A stretch of DNA of 32,250 nt, from positions 1 through 32,250 of the forward strand of contig JACPBZ010000020.1 of the NCBI GenBank assembly GCA_016180105.1, read 5' to 3'. Positions 18,806 through 26,887 of this stretch are shown here, in pieces (position 1 is the stretch's first letter; every line of letters starts with the position of its first letter). The translations under genes and the position numbers were made by a program. The DNA is from Candidatus Woesearchaeota archaeon. Its GTDB lineage: Archaea; Nanobdellota; Nanobdellia; Woesearchaeales; UBA10216. A model generated the notes under the pieces. The model ran no database searches. It had not been told where the DNA came from and worked only from the letters and a program-made list of their open reading frames with translations.

Positions 18806-20368
18806 ATGGCGGGGGAGGAGGAAGTAGGCCAGGTAATCTCAGGCGAGTATGGCAAAATCCTGGTGAGACAAAAATCCGGGGCCAAGCTGGAAATAGGCGA
18901 ACTTCTCATTGCGGAAAACCCAGATGGCAAGATACTCCTCCAGCTCATTGACCTCCTTTACGGCTCACAGCTTTCACAGCAAAGCCTTGAGCTGATATCC
19001 GGAATAAAGCTCGAAGGCGAAACAGACCTTGAACTGCTGGACAAGGACCTGAGAAGCTATAACCTTGCCGTCTTAAAACCCCTTATGGCGATAAACGGCC
19101 TGGAAGCGGCAACCTGCAAGGCACTACCGCCCTTTTTTTCAAAGATAAGGAGAATAAAGCCCGAAGACCTGACCTTCCTCACAGAGCCCTCCTCGCAACT
19201 GCTGCTTGGAAAAATAAGGTCAGGCTCCAGCCCAGTTGACTTCGACGTGAAAATAGATGGCGAAAAGGCACTATCACACCACATCCTGATTGCAGCCCAA
19301 ACAGGAAAAGGAAAATCAAACCTCGCCTCCTGCCTATTATGGGACCTGGCGCAAACAGAATACGCAGGCGTACTGGTCCTTGACCCGCACGACGAATACT
19401 ACGGCAGGAACAAGCCCGGCCTGAAAGACTTCCCGGAAACAGGGAAAGTTGCTTACTACACCCCAAACAGCCCACCGCAGGGAGCAAAAACACTGAAGAT
19501 AAACCTCAGGCACGTCCGGCCCTGGCACTTCAACGGCATAATAGACTGGTCCGACCCGCAAAGGGAAGCACTCGACTACTACGGCAGGAAGCACGGCAGC
19601 AAATGGATAGAAGCAATCCTCAGGGAAAAGCCAATAAATGGCGACGGCAAGATGCCTGTGCCATTCCAGGAAGGCACGCTTATCGTGCTGAAAAGAAGGC
19701 TTTGCTCACTGCTGGATATCGAGGAAGAAAACGGCGAAATATACTGCAATGGCATCTTCGACCTCGAAGCTGGAATTTCAACAATATCAGACGTTCTCGA
19801 CAGCCTTGAGGAAGGAAAAACAGTCATCATTGACACGTCAAGCTTTTCAGGAGCAATCGAGCTGCTCATTGGCAGCCTGTTTGCAAGCGAAGCCCTCAAA
19901 AGATACCAGCGCCACAAAAGGGAAGGCAAGCTCGAAACAAAACCCGTAATCTCAATCCTGATTGAAGAAGCCCCCCGCGTCCTGGGAAAGGACATAATCG
20001 AGAGGGGAGGCAACATCTTCCTGAAAATAGCCCGAGAAGGAAGAAAATTCAAGGTCGGACTCATAGCAATAACCCAGCTGCCCTCGTTAATACCAAAGGA
20101 AATACTGGCGAACATTAATACAAAAATAATCCTCGGAATGGAAATGGCAGCAGAAAGAGCAGCCCTAATCGAATCAGCAGCCCAAGACCTCGCCAGCGAT
20201 GACAGGAACATCGCATCACTCGACAAAGGAGAGGCAATAATAACCAGCACCTTCACGAGATTTGCCGTGCCAGTGAAAATCCCGCTGTTCGAGAAACTCG
20301 TGAAAGCAAGCAACGCCGCGAAAAGCGCGGCAAAAGCAAAAATAAGCTTCCCAGAGCTGAAACGCTAG
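18806..20368 (+). CDS. HerA-like hexameric ATPase (helicase HerA central domain, DUF87)
   Basis: [43 protein letters not shown] (Walker A/B), [51 protein letters not shown]. Start [10 protein letters not shown] at 18806 with TTTTTAAAGAT upstream. Confidence 0.92.
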   Translation: MAGEEEVGQVISGEYGKILVRQKSGAKLEIGELLIAENPDGKILLQLIDLLYGSQLSQQSLELISGIKLEGETDLELLDKDLRSYNLAVLKPLMAINGLEAATCKALPPFFSKIRRIKPEDLTFLTEPSSQLLLGKIRSGSSPVDFDVKIDGEKALSHHILIAAQTGKGKSNLASCLLWDLAQTEYAGVLVLDPHDEYYGRNKPGLKDFPETGKVAYYTPNSPPQGAKTLKINLRHVRPWHFNGIIDWSDPQREALDYYGRKHGSKWIEAILREKPINGDGKMPVPFQEGTLIVLKRRLCSLLDIEEENGEIYCNGIFDLEAGISTISDVLDSLEEGKTVIIDTSSFSGAIELLIGSLFASEALKRYQRHKREGKLETKPVISILIEEAPRVLGKDIIERGGNIFLKIAREGRKFKVGLIAITQLPSLIPKEILANINTKIILGMEMAAERAALIESAAQDLASDDRNIASLDKGEAIITSTFTRFAVPVKIPLFEKLVKASNAAKSAAKAKISFPELKR

Positions 20369-20601
20369 CCCTGCGCAACCGGATGCAATGCCGCATCCAT
20401 AAACTGATACCGCTCCACAGGATGGACATACCTGCCGACAAGATGCGCAGAGAAGCCTCTCGTTCCAATCAGTCTTTCAGCAGTCCCAAGGGGGACGTGG
20501 CCATTATTTTTCCTTGCGAAGTAATCCAAAGTCCTGACTGGACTCAGAAAGCCCCTTCCACTTGCCGCAACGCCCTCATCCGTGACAACATATTCCAACA
20601 C
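20365..20601 (-). CDS. Hypothetical 78-aa protein (GTG start)
   Basis: SD-like GGAGGTGG precedes GTG: (M)[77 protein letters not shown]. In frame with track ORF 20365-20718. Confidence 0.5.
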   Translation of the reverse strand: MLEYVVTDEGVAASGRGFLSPVRTLDYFARKNNGHVPLGTAERLIGTRGFSAHLVGRYVHPVERYQFMDAALHPVAQG

Positions 20602-20617
20602 CAATACCACCTCCTGA

Positions 20618-20761
20618 TTAAAGCTCGTCAAAGTCGCAAAAGCCGAACATAAAGCCCTCTTCTTCCGCAGTGATGCTGTCATCTTCCAGCGCGTTCCTGA
20701 AGTCCCTGTAGAAATCATCTACTCCATCATCGTCATACGAATACTCCTCAAGCGCTTCCAT
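20618..20761 (-). CDS. Hypothetical 47-aa acidic protein
   Basis: MEALEEYSYDDDGVDDFYRDFRNALEDDSITAEEEGFMFGFCDFDEL*; AGGTGATG upstream and TATA-like AGTATAAATAACT (minus strand, ~20800). Confidence 0.5.
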   Translation of the reverse strand: MEALEEYSYDDDGVDDFYRDFRNALEDDSITAEEEGFMFGFCDFDEL

Positions 20762-20857
20762 CTTACATCACCTCGCGTTCAGGGACAACTCGTGCTTCGA
20801 GTTATTTATACTTTTTCTGACGTTTAGTTAACGTTTGTTCACATTTTTACCAAAATA

Positions 20858-20874
20858 TTTAAATAAAAACTCAT
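20858..20874 (+). promoter_or_regulatory. TATA-like promoter of the Lrp/AsnC gene
   Basis: AATATTTAAATAAAAAC about 45 nt upstream of the GTG start. Confidence 0.5.
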
Positions 20875-20914
20875 ATGTCATAAAGAAATTAGCATTATCT
20901 CAACAAACATAAAC

Positions 20915-21358
20915 GTGGCAATCGACGAAACAGACAACAAAATCCTGAATGCCCTCCTCGCAGACTCACGGCTGTCATACCGGCAACTAGCCACCAAAAC
21001 GGGCGTCTCGGCAGCGACAACGATGAAGAGGGTAAAAAAGCTTGAGAAGGAGAAGATAATAACCGGATACACTGCCCTGCTGGACTATGAAAAGCTCGGC
21101 TATGACATTGATGCCATAATAAACATGAAAATATCAAAAGGCAAGCTGTTCGAGGTTGAAGGCAAGATAGCGCATCACCCATCTGTCGCCGCTGTTTATG
21201 ATGTCACAGGTGACTTTGACAGCACAATAATAGCCAAATTCAAGAACAGGAGAGCTCTTGACACTTTCCTGAAGAAAATCCAGACTTATGACTTTGTGGA
21301 AGGCACAAACACAATTCTCATACTTAATACGATTAAGGACTCCCAGATCAGGCCATAG
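20915..21358 (+). CDS. Lrp/AsnC family transcriptional regulator
   Basis: IDETDNKILNALLADSRLSYRQLATKTGVSAATTMKRVKKLEKEKIITGYTALLDYEKLGYD; RAM-domain C-terminus. GTG start. Confidence 0.95.
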   Translation: MAIDETDNKILNALLADSRLSYRQLATKTGVSAATTMKRVKKLEKEKIITGYTALLDYEKLGYDIDAIINMKISKGKLFEVEGKIAHHPSVAAVYDVTGDFDSTIIAKFKNRRALDTFLKKIQTYDFVEGTNTILILNTIKDSQIRP

Positions 21359-22018
21359 TCAGAAATCGCCAAGCTTCCTTTGTGCTTTCGCGAAAACCCT
21401 GTCCCTGTATGGCGTCCAGCTCTTCCTGAAAATGTCCGGGTAAAGCTCAAAATTCTTCTCGAAGAACGCGACAGTCTTCGGGTCGTGAAGGTAGCCGCTG
21501 CCGAAGTCATCGCCCACGTCAGCCTTGATTTTCTCAATTTCGCCGTCTCGCGTCACTTTCGCCAGAATTGACGCTGCCGAACAGGCAGCCCAATTGATGT
21601 CAGCCTTATGCTCAACAATTGCAGTCATCCTCTTATTGGAAACAAGATTCATCAGGTATTGCCGATAAGCACCAATATTCGGGCTGGGGCAGTCTATAAT
21701 TGCACTGTCAGGCTTCAGGAAATTCAAAATCTCCGCAGCCTTGTGCGCCTCAAGCCAGTTCAAGTTCATCCCGTCACTGGAATTAACAGCATTATCGATT
21801 TCTGAAGGAGAAGCCATCAAAATCTTGTAGCTCTTGACAATACCAGCAATCTTCCCAAACAACTCATCCCTCTCTGCCGCGCTCAAGAGCTTGGAATCCT
21901 TCACACCAATCCCCTTAAGCTGCTCAATGCCCTTGTCATCAACAATGATTCCAGCCATCACAAGCGGCCCTATGATACAACCCTTCCCCGCTTCATCAAT
22001 GCCACAGGTTAATACCAT
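21359..22018 (-). CDS. rnhB: Ribonuclease HII
   Basis: MVLTCGIDEAGKGCIIGPLVMAGIIVD, KDSKLLSAAERDELF, ADINWAACSAASILAKVTRD, DFGSGYLHDPKT. Start refined to the ATG at 22018; the track start lies in the tRNA. Confidence 0.95.
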   Translation of the reverse strand: MVLTCGIDEAGKGCIIGPLVMAGIIVDDKGIEQLKGIGVKDSKLLSAAERDELFGKIAGIVKSYKILMASPSEIDNAVNSSDGMNLNWLEAHKAAEILNFLKPDSAIIDCPSPNIGAYRQYLMNLVSNKRMTAIVEHKADINWAACSAASILAKVTRDGEIEKIKADVGDDFGSGYLHDPKTVAFFEKNFELYPDIFRKSWTPYRDRVFAKAQRKLGDF

Positions 22019-22071
22019 AGAATTTGCCTTAGCTGCGGATATTTTTAATGTTGATGGTTTAGAAAAAATAG

Positions 22072-22220
22072 TAGCGGGGGCTGGATTTGAACCAACGACT
22101 TCCCAAGATGCAAGCCTTGACTTAGCATCTTCTGTGGGTCTCCCAACCAAAAGTGGTTATGAGCCTTCCGAAGCAGCAGGTCTCTGCTACACCGGGCACT
22201 CCTGGCTGCCCTACCCCGCT
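22072..22220 (-). tRNA. Initiator-type tRNA-Met(CAT), 149 nt, apparently three introns
   Basis: Minus strand AGCGGGG...CCCCGCT+A acceptor, D arm GGGCAGCCAGGAGTGCCC, T arm GTTGG-TTCAAAT-CCAGC, loop CTCATAA. Anticodon stem GTGGG/CCCAC forms only after removing about 22166-22189 and 22137-22154; extra about 31 nt in the variable region (~22101-22131, AAGATGC/GCATCTT hairpin). Followed by a T-run. Confidence 0.82.
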
Positions 22221-22275
22221 ATGAATTTGACGAAGAAGCGGTTGATTTATAAATTCTTTGGGTAGTCCGGCAATT

Positions 22276-23130
22276 ATGTACGCAGAAGCCATTGCAATCT
22301 CCTCAGCAGCCTTCTTTGGGCTGGCTGCCATACTACTGAAGCTTGGCTACAGGCATTCAACACCTGCAGTTGCCAGCATCATCGTACTTTCAGTAAATGT
22401 CACGATTCTCTGGCTTGCATCCGCTGCCTTTGTGCCATTCAACCTCTTCCTCTCCACCGCCGTGCTGTTCTTCGTTGCCGGAGGCCTGCTGGCACAGGGC
22501 GTAGCGAGAACACTGCAATACATAGGCATTGACAAGGTAGGGCCGGCAAGAAACCACACAGTGCTTGGAACAGCTCCCGTGTTTGCCGGAATGCTGGCCA
22601 TCATATTCCTGAAAGAAACCTTATCATTAAAAATCCTGGCTGGGACAGCGCTTGTTGTCATAGGTGTTGCAATCCTTGCCTGGGAAAAAAATGGAAGAAA
22701 ATGGCAGCGCAAGCATCTTCTTTTCCCCTTGGTGGCTGCCGCATTCTACGGGGCAGCCGCGGTTGTCAACAAGACAGGCTTGGAAATCAGCCCAAATGCG
22801 ATATTGGCGGCAACCACAGCAACCACATCAGGACTTGCAGGACTGCTTTTCTATAGCGCATTCACTCAAAAAATCAGCAAATTCAGGCCTGGCAAGGCAC
22901 TCCCGCTATTTATTGCCGCAGGCCTGGCCAATACAGCAGCTTACTTCCTGAACATAGAAGCGCTAAGGGCGGGTAATGTGACTGCAGTAATGCCGCTAAT
23001 TGGAACACAACCCCTCTTTGCAACCGTACTCAGCCACATTTTCCTCAAGGGAATCGAAAAAATAACCTTTCACGCAATCCTTGGAGCAATCCTGGTGGTC
23101 GCTGGCGCGGCCATAATCACGGCTTTTTAA
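22276..23130 (+). CDS. EamA/DMT-family transporter
   Basis: Ten hydrophobic helices; two EamA repeats ending PLIGTQPLFATVLSHIFLKGIEKITFHAILGAILVVAGAAII. Confidence 0.92.
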   Translation: MYAEAIAISSAAFFGLAAILLKLGYRHSTPAVASIIVLSVNVTILWLASAAFVPFNLFLSTAVLFFVAGGLLAQGVARTLQYIGIDKVGPARNHTVLGTAPVFAGMLAIIFLKETLSLKILAGTALVVIGVAILAWEKNGRKWQRKHLLFPLVAAAFYGAAAVVNKTGLEISPNAILAATTATTSGLAGLLFYSAFTQKISKFRPGKALPLFIAAGLANTAAYFLNIEALRAGNVTAVMPLIGTQPLFATVLSHIFLKGIEKITFHAILGAILVVAGAAIITAF

Positions 23131-23150
23131 CCCTGCACAAAAGCATAAAA

Positions 23151-23402
23151 TTGCCAAAAATTGGCAAAGCCCTGCCATTGTTCCTTGCGGCAGGCGCAAT
23201 AAACAGCATCGGCCTAATCCTGAACTTTGAAGCGCTAAAGCTCGGTGACATAACTGTCGTGTTTCCCCTGATAATGGCCCAGCCCCTCTTCGCCACGCTA
23301 TTTGGCCTCCTGTTCCTGAGAGAAAAGGAAAAGATATCCCTGCACGTTGCACTTGGTGCGGTTATCGTGGTAATCGGGATTGCACTCATAGCTGCTTCCT
23401 AG
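23151..23402 (+). pseudogene. C-terminal fragment of an EamA transporter (relic of tandem duplication)
   Basis: GKALPLFLAAGAINSIGLILNFEALKLGDITVVFPLIMAQPLFATLFGLLFLREKEKISLHVALGAVIVVIG aligns with the C-terminal end of the preceding gene; no N-terminal ~200 aa. Confidence 0.75.
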
Positions 23403-23438
23403 GAAAACCTTTTTAACCCACATCGCGAATTTCCAGCC

Positions 23439-24299
23439 ATGCCCGCAGCCGAAATATTTGCAGTGGCAAGCGCACTGGCGTTTGCACTGACAAACATCTT
23501 CGTGAAGAATGCGCTGAGAGCGTTCAGCTCGCCCTTCAGCGCCCTGATAACCGTTTCCTCAGCAATGGCAGCACTCGCCATCGTGTCCCTAAGCCTTGGC
23601 GGCGGTTTTCCATCATCAACTTATGCTGTTGCACTGTTTGCGCTGAGAGGAGTGCTTGACCCCGGAATATCAGCACTTCTCGTATTTGTTGCACTGCGCA
23701 AAATCGGCGTTTCAATCACCGTCCCAATAATAGCGGCGTCCTCCCTCCTTTCAACAGCGCTATCAATTATTCTCCTTAAAGAACTCTTGACGGCAGCAAT
23801 CATCCTTGGAACGCTGCTAATAGTGGGCGGGGTGACAGCGCTGTCGGTAAAGAAAGGGAAAGCCAACGGAAGCATACGATATGTTGGGGCAGCCGTGTTG
23901 GCTTCTGCCGCGATAGGTGCAGCCAACGTGATAACAAAGCTCGCCCTCAACAGCTCAAACACGCCAATAAGCGGAATGGCTGTCGCGTTTGCCGCGGCTG
24001 CAGCATTCCAACTCCTGGTCGTGATATCGTTGCGAAAATGGAAAGAGGTGCCCTTGAAGCTTAACCTTGCAAGAGGCTTTGCAATCGCAGGGCTATTCGC
24101 AGCTGCCGCCTTCACCCTGATGCTCGTGGCCTTTGGCAAGGGCAACGTCACGGTGGTCGGCCCGCTCCTGAGCACACAGCCACTTTTTACACTAATACTC
24201 TCCATTTTCCTGCTAAAGGAAAAAGAAAGAATAACAAGAAACATTGTTCTTGGAACAGCAGCAATAGTTGCCGGCGCAGTCATCCTGTCCGCCGCCTGA
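23439..24299 (+). CDS. EamA/DMT-family transporter
   Basis: Ten hydrophobic helices; GKGNVTVVGPLLSTQPLFTLILSIFLLKEKERITRNIVLGTAAIVAGAVIL. Confidence 0.92.
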   Translation: MPAAEIFAVASALAFALTNIFVKNALRAFSSPFSALITVSSAMAALAIVSLSLGGGFPSSTYAVALFALRGVLDPGISALLVFVALRKIGVSITVPIIAASSLLSTALSIILLKELLTAAIILGTLLIVGGVTALSVKKGKANGSIRYVGAAVLASAAIGAANVITKLALNSSNTPISGMAVAFAAAAAFQLLVVISLRKWKEVPLKLNLARGFAIAGLFAAAAFTLMLVAFGKGNVTVVGPLLSTQPLFTLILSIFLLKEKERITRNIVLGTAAIVAGAVILSAA

Positions 24300-24340
24300 A
24301 CCGCAAACCTTTAAAAGATACCCAGTGCACCGTAGGGTTG

Positions 24341-24360
24341 ATAAGGGACATTTCCCTTAT
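24341..24360 (+). other. Perfect hairpin in the tRNA-Ser leader
   Basis: ATAAGGGA (24341-24348)-CATT-TCCCTTAT (24353-24360), ending 1 nt before the tRNA 5' end; TATA-like CTTTAAAAGATA at ~24309. Confidence 0.6.
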
Positions 24361-24361
24361 T

Positions 24362-24515
24362 GCCGCGGTCGCGTAGCCTGGTATCGCGGTGATTCGCAAA
24401 GCAAATGCTTGCGGACCGTAAGATTGCTAAGGACTGGTGTCCTTTAGATACCAACGATACCACGCAAGGATTCACTGTCCGAAAGGACTCGGGGGTTCAA
24501 ATCCCTCCCGCGGCG
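24362..24515 (+). tRNA. tRNA-Ser(GCT), type II, 154 nt, apparently two introns
   Basis: GCCGCGG/CCGCGGC acceptor with G73, T arm GGGGG-TTCAAAT-CCCTC, variable arm GTCC-GAAA-GGAC, loop TTGCTAA (anticodon 24426-24428). Anticodon stem GTGAA/TTCAC forms after removing about 24393-24422 and 24431-24470. Confidence 0.78.
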
Positions 24516-24592
24516 TGTTTGCACTACACGAGTTGACAGAATCTTAAAATATTTGTTCTCTATTTTGCGCCTGCCTCCCAATATAACTTATG

Positions 24593-24680
24593 GGCAATAA
24601 CATTAATAATCGTATATCAATCTGTTATTGCCTAATAGCAAATCACTAGAAAAGATACGAAAACTTAAGTGATTTGCTAT
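24593..24680. repeat. Tandem pair of perfect inverted repeats
   Basis: GGCAATAACA (24593-24602)-20 nt-TGTTATTGCC (24623-24632), then 2 nt, then ATAGCAAATCACT (24635-24647)-20 nt-AGTGATTTGCTAT (24668-24680). Confidence 0.9.
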
Positions 24681-24754
24681 AAGTCTCAAAATCGAAAGCT
24701 CTTAACAAGTGTCCTGAAAGTTCTCCGAGGACTGTTTTTCCATTTCAAAACATT

Positions 24755-24780
24755 TATATAGTCGTTATAGCAGCTATATA
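24755..24780 (+). promoter_or_regulatory. Putative RelBE-like operator/promoter
   Basis: TATATAG (24755-24761)...CTATATA (24774-24780) and nested TATAGC-A-GCTATA (24766-24778), just upstream of the antitoxin ATG. Confidence 0.5.
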
Positions 24781-24794
24781 GCTTGGTGATACGT

Positions 24795-25025
24795 ATGGCT
24801 ACGACAGTTCAGGTAAAGGAGCAGACATTGGAGAGGTTGAAGTTTTTCAAGGAATCATCTAAAGAAAGCTATGATGAAATAATAAACAAGGTTTTGGATG
24901 AAGTCGAAGAGGGCGAGCTTACGGATGATGCCATAGCGGACATAAAGACCGGGCTTAGGGAAGTAAAGGAAGGCAAAGGCAAGCCCATTGAACAGGTTGC
25001 TAAAGAATTCGGGCTGAAATTATGA
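24795..25025 (+). CDS. RelB/VapB-like antitoxin
   Basis: MATTVQVKEQTLERLKFFKESSKESYDEIINKVLDEVEEGE..., overlapping a RelE-like ORF. Confidence 0.8.
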   Translation: MATTVQVKEQTLERLKFFKESSKESYDEIINKVLDEVEEGELTDDAIADIKTGLREVKEGKGKPIEQVAKEFGLKL

Positions 25026-25273
25026 ATATCCTGATTTTGCCCATAGCTGAGAAACAGCTAAGGAAGCTGCCAGGAGATATTGCTAAGGTTATATTGGCAA
25101 AAATTTACTCAGTAAGGGATAATCCCCTGAGCTATATTGAGAGGTTAAAAGGCGGCAGCATGTGGAAGCTGAGGATAGGAGACTATAGGGCGATTCTTGT
25201 GATTAGCACGAAAGATAGCATTATCAACGTAATTAAAATAGGGCATAGAAAAAATATTTACAAAAAGTTGTAG
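25022..25273 (+). CDS. RelE/ParE-superfamily toxin
   Basis: AEKQLRKLPGDIAKVILAKIYSVRDNPLSYIERLKGGSMWKLRIGDYRAILVISTKDSIINVIKIGHRKNIYKK. Confidence 0.93.
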   Translation: MNILILPIAEKQLRKLPGDIAKVILAKIYSVRDNPLSYIERLKGGSMWKLRIGDYRAILVISTKDSIINVIKIGHRKNIYKKL

Positions 25274-25388
25274 TTCAAACAACAAGTTACAGAAACTGCA
25301 GCTTTCAATCATTGATTCGGGATAACTCCCGCGGCGTTTATTTTTCTTGCGGAAGATTTTTAAGCAAAAGAAGTCAATTGCGCAGTAA

Positions 25389-26852
25389 ATGAAAAAGACG
25401 GTGCTGCTATTGCTAATCATTAGTCTAGCTTTCTCAGGCTGTGTCCAGGAGAAAAACCCTCACGAAGAGAGCCTCGACAGCGCGGAAAACAAGGACAACA
25501 CGCCCGAGGACGACTTTATGCACTTCGAGACATTCCTCGACTCAATGCTAAGCCAGGGCCACGGAGTCGGCTACGATATCTATGACCCTGCCGTGGAAAA
25601 ACTCAAGGAATTTGAGAACTCCCCAATCTCAAGGGAGGCCCTTGAAAGAATAAGGGAAAAAGTTGCAAGGCTAAAACCCGCAGACCAGCCTTCAGGAGCA
25701 ACGACTGAAGCTCAAGAGAATGCCCCACAACCAGCTCCCGATTCGGCAACAATTGACGAAGCCCGGCAGCCGCAGCAGCCTTTTAAGAGAGGCCTTCTCA
25801 GCCCACGCGGCTGCAACGGTACCGGCTCGTTCCTTCTGGGCGCTTCGCCTTTGGCGCTTGAGGACATAGAGAAAATTCGCCCAATGGGAGGACTGTCAAG
25901 CGTTCACATCACTCCAACAGACCACCAATACTGGGACACGATAGGGAACAATCTCGTGGACGACAGGGAAAACCTTGACAGGTTCAAGGTTTACGCGCCT
26001 GGCAACGGGAACATTGTGGAAATAGGCTTTATGGACAAGGATTACCGAGTCACTATAGAGCATACCTGCAACTTCTACACGATATTCATCCACGTTGACA
26101 AGCTAACTGACGACATCATGACCGCGGCAGGCCTTGAGCGCAAACCAGGCGAACAAGTCTGGCCGCGAATCCCACTCAAGGAAGGCCAAGTGATAGGCAG
26201 CATAGGAACTGGAAAACTTGACTTCTCAGTTGTCGATGAGGCTGTCGTCCTGAAAGGCTTTGCCAATCCTGAAAGCTATGATGGCGAAGTATGGAAGATA
26301 CACACAGTTGACACGTTCGACTACTACAAGGAGCCCCTGAGAAGCCAACTGCTTGCCAAAAATGTCAGGACAGCAATCCCGCTTGGCGGAAAAATCGACT
26401 ATGATGTTGACGGCAAGTTGGTGGGAAACTGGTTCAGGGAGAATACAGCCGGTTATAGGGGATTGGGAAATGAGAATTACTGGTTATCACACCTTACCGT
26501 AGTCTACGACTCCATTGACCCGACACAGATACGGATTGGAATAGGCGATTTCGGAGACCCGCTCAAGATTTATGGGGTAACAGGCAACAGCCCAGACCCG
26601 GCCAATGTTGGAATCGAGACAGGAATGGTAAAATATGAGCTTGTGACTTTCGACTATGCCGAGGCATCTGGCGAAAAGTGGGACAAGATAAGATTTGCCA
26701 AAGGCGTGAAGGGAAAGAATAACAATGACTTAAGGGGCGTGGTGCTCCTGCAGGTGCTCCCTGAAGGAAAGCTCAAGGCAGAAACCTTCCTGAACAAGAA
26801 GGCGGGCGAAGTCACAGGATTCACGGCCAACGCGATGGTTTATGAGAGATAG
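25389..26852 (+). CDS. Lipoprotein with degenerate M23 (LytM)-like domain
   Basis: Lipobox LAFSGC; PTDHQYWD, VYAPGNGNIVEIG, YRVTIEHTCNFYTIFIHVDKL, LKEGQVIGSIGTGKLDFSV follow the M23 order but lack the final HxH. Confidence 0.65.
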   Translation: MKKTVLLLLIISLAFSGCVQEKNPHEESLDSAENKDNTPEDDFMHFETFLDSMLSQGHGVGYDIYDPAVEKLKEFENSPISREALERIREKVARLKPADQPSGATTEAQENAPQPAPDSATIDEARQPQQPFKRGLLSPRGCNGTGSFLLGASPLALEDIEKIRPMGGLSSVHITPTDHQYWDTIGNNLVDDRENLDRFKVYAPGNGNIVEIGFMDKDYRVTIEHTCNFYTIFIHVDKLTDDIMTAAGLERKPGEQVWPRIPLKEGQVIGSIGTGKLDFSVVDEAVVLKGFANPESYDGEVWKIHTVDTFDYYKEPLRSQLLAKNVRTAIPLGGKIDYDVDGKLVGNWFRENTAGYRGLGNENYWLSHLTVVYDSIDPTQIRIGIGDFGDPLKIYGVTGNSPDPANVGIETGMVKYELVTFDYAEASGEKWDKIRFAKGVKGKNNNDLRGVVLLQVLPEGKLKAETFLNKKAGEVTGFTANAMVYER

Positions 26853-26887
26853 TTAGCTATTTAAAATAAGCCAAATTCACTTCCTCA

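Noticed and set aside
19579-20313. 244-aa minus-strand ORF
   Set aside because: Fully antisense to the HerA-like ATPase; composition is a codon-bias shadow with no recognisable motif.
21834-22265. 143-aa plus-strand ORF containing GAGFEPTTS
   Set aside because: Typical artefact of translating an antisense tRNA T arm; covers the tRNA-Met and the start of rnhB.
23621-24283. 220-aa minus-strand ORF
   Set aside because: Antisense shadow of an EamA transporter gene.
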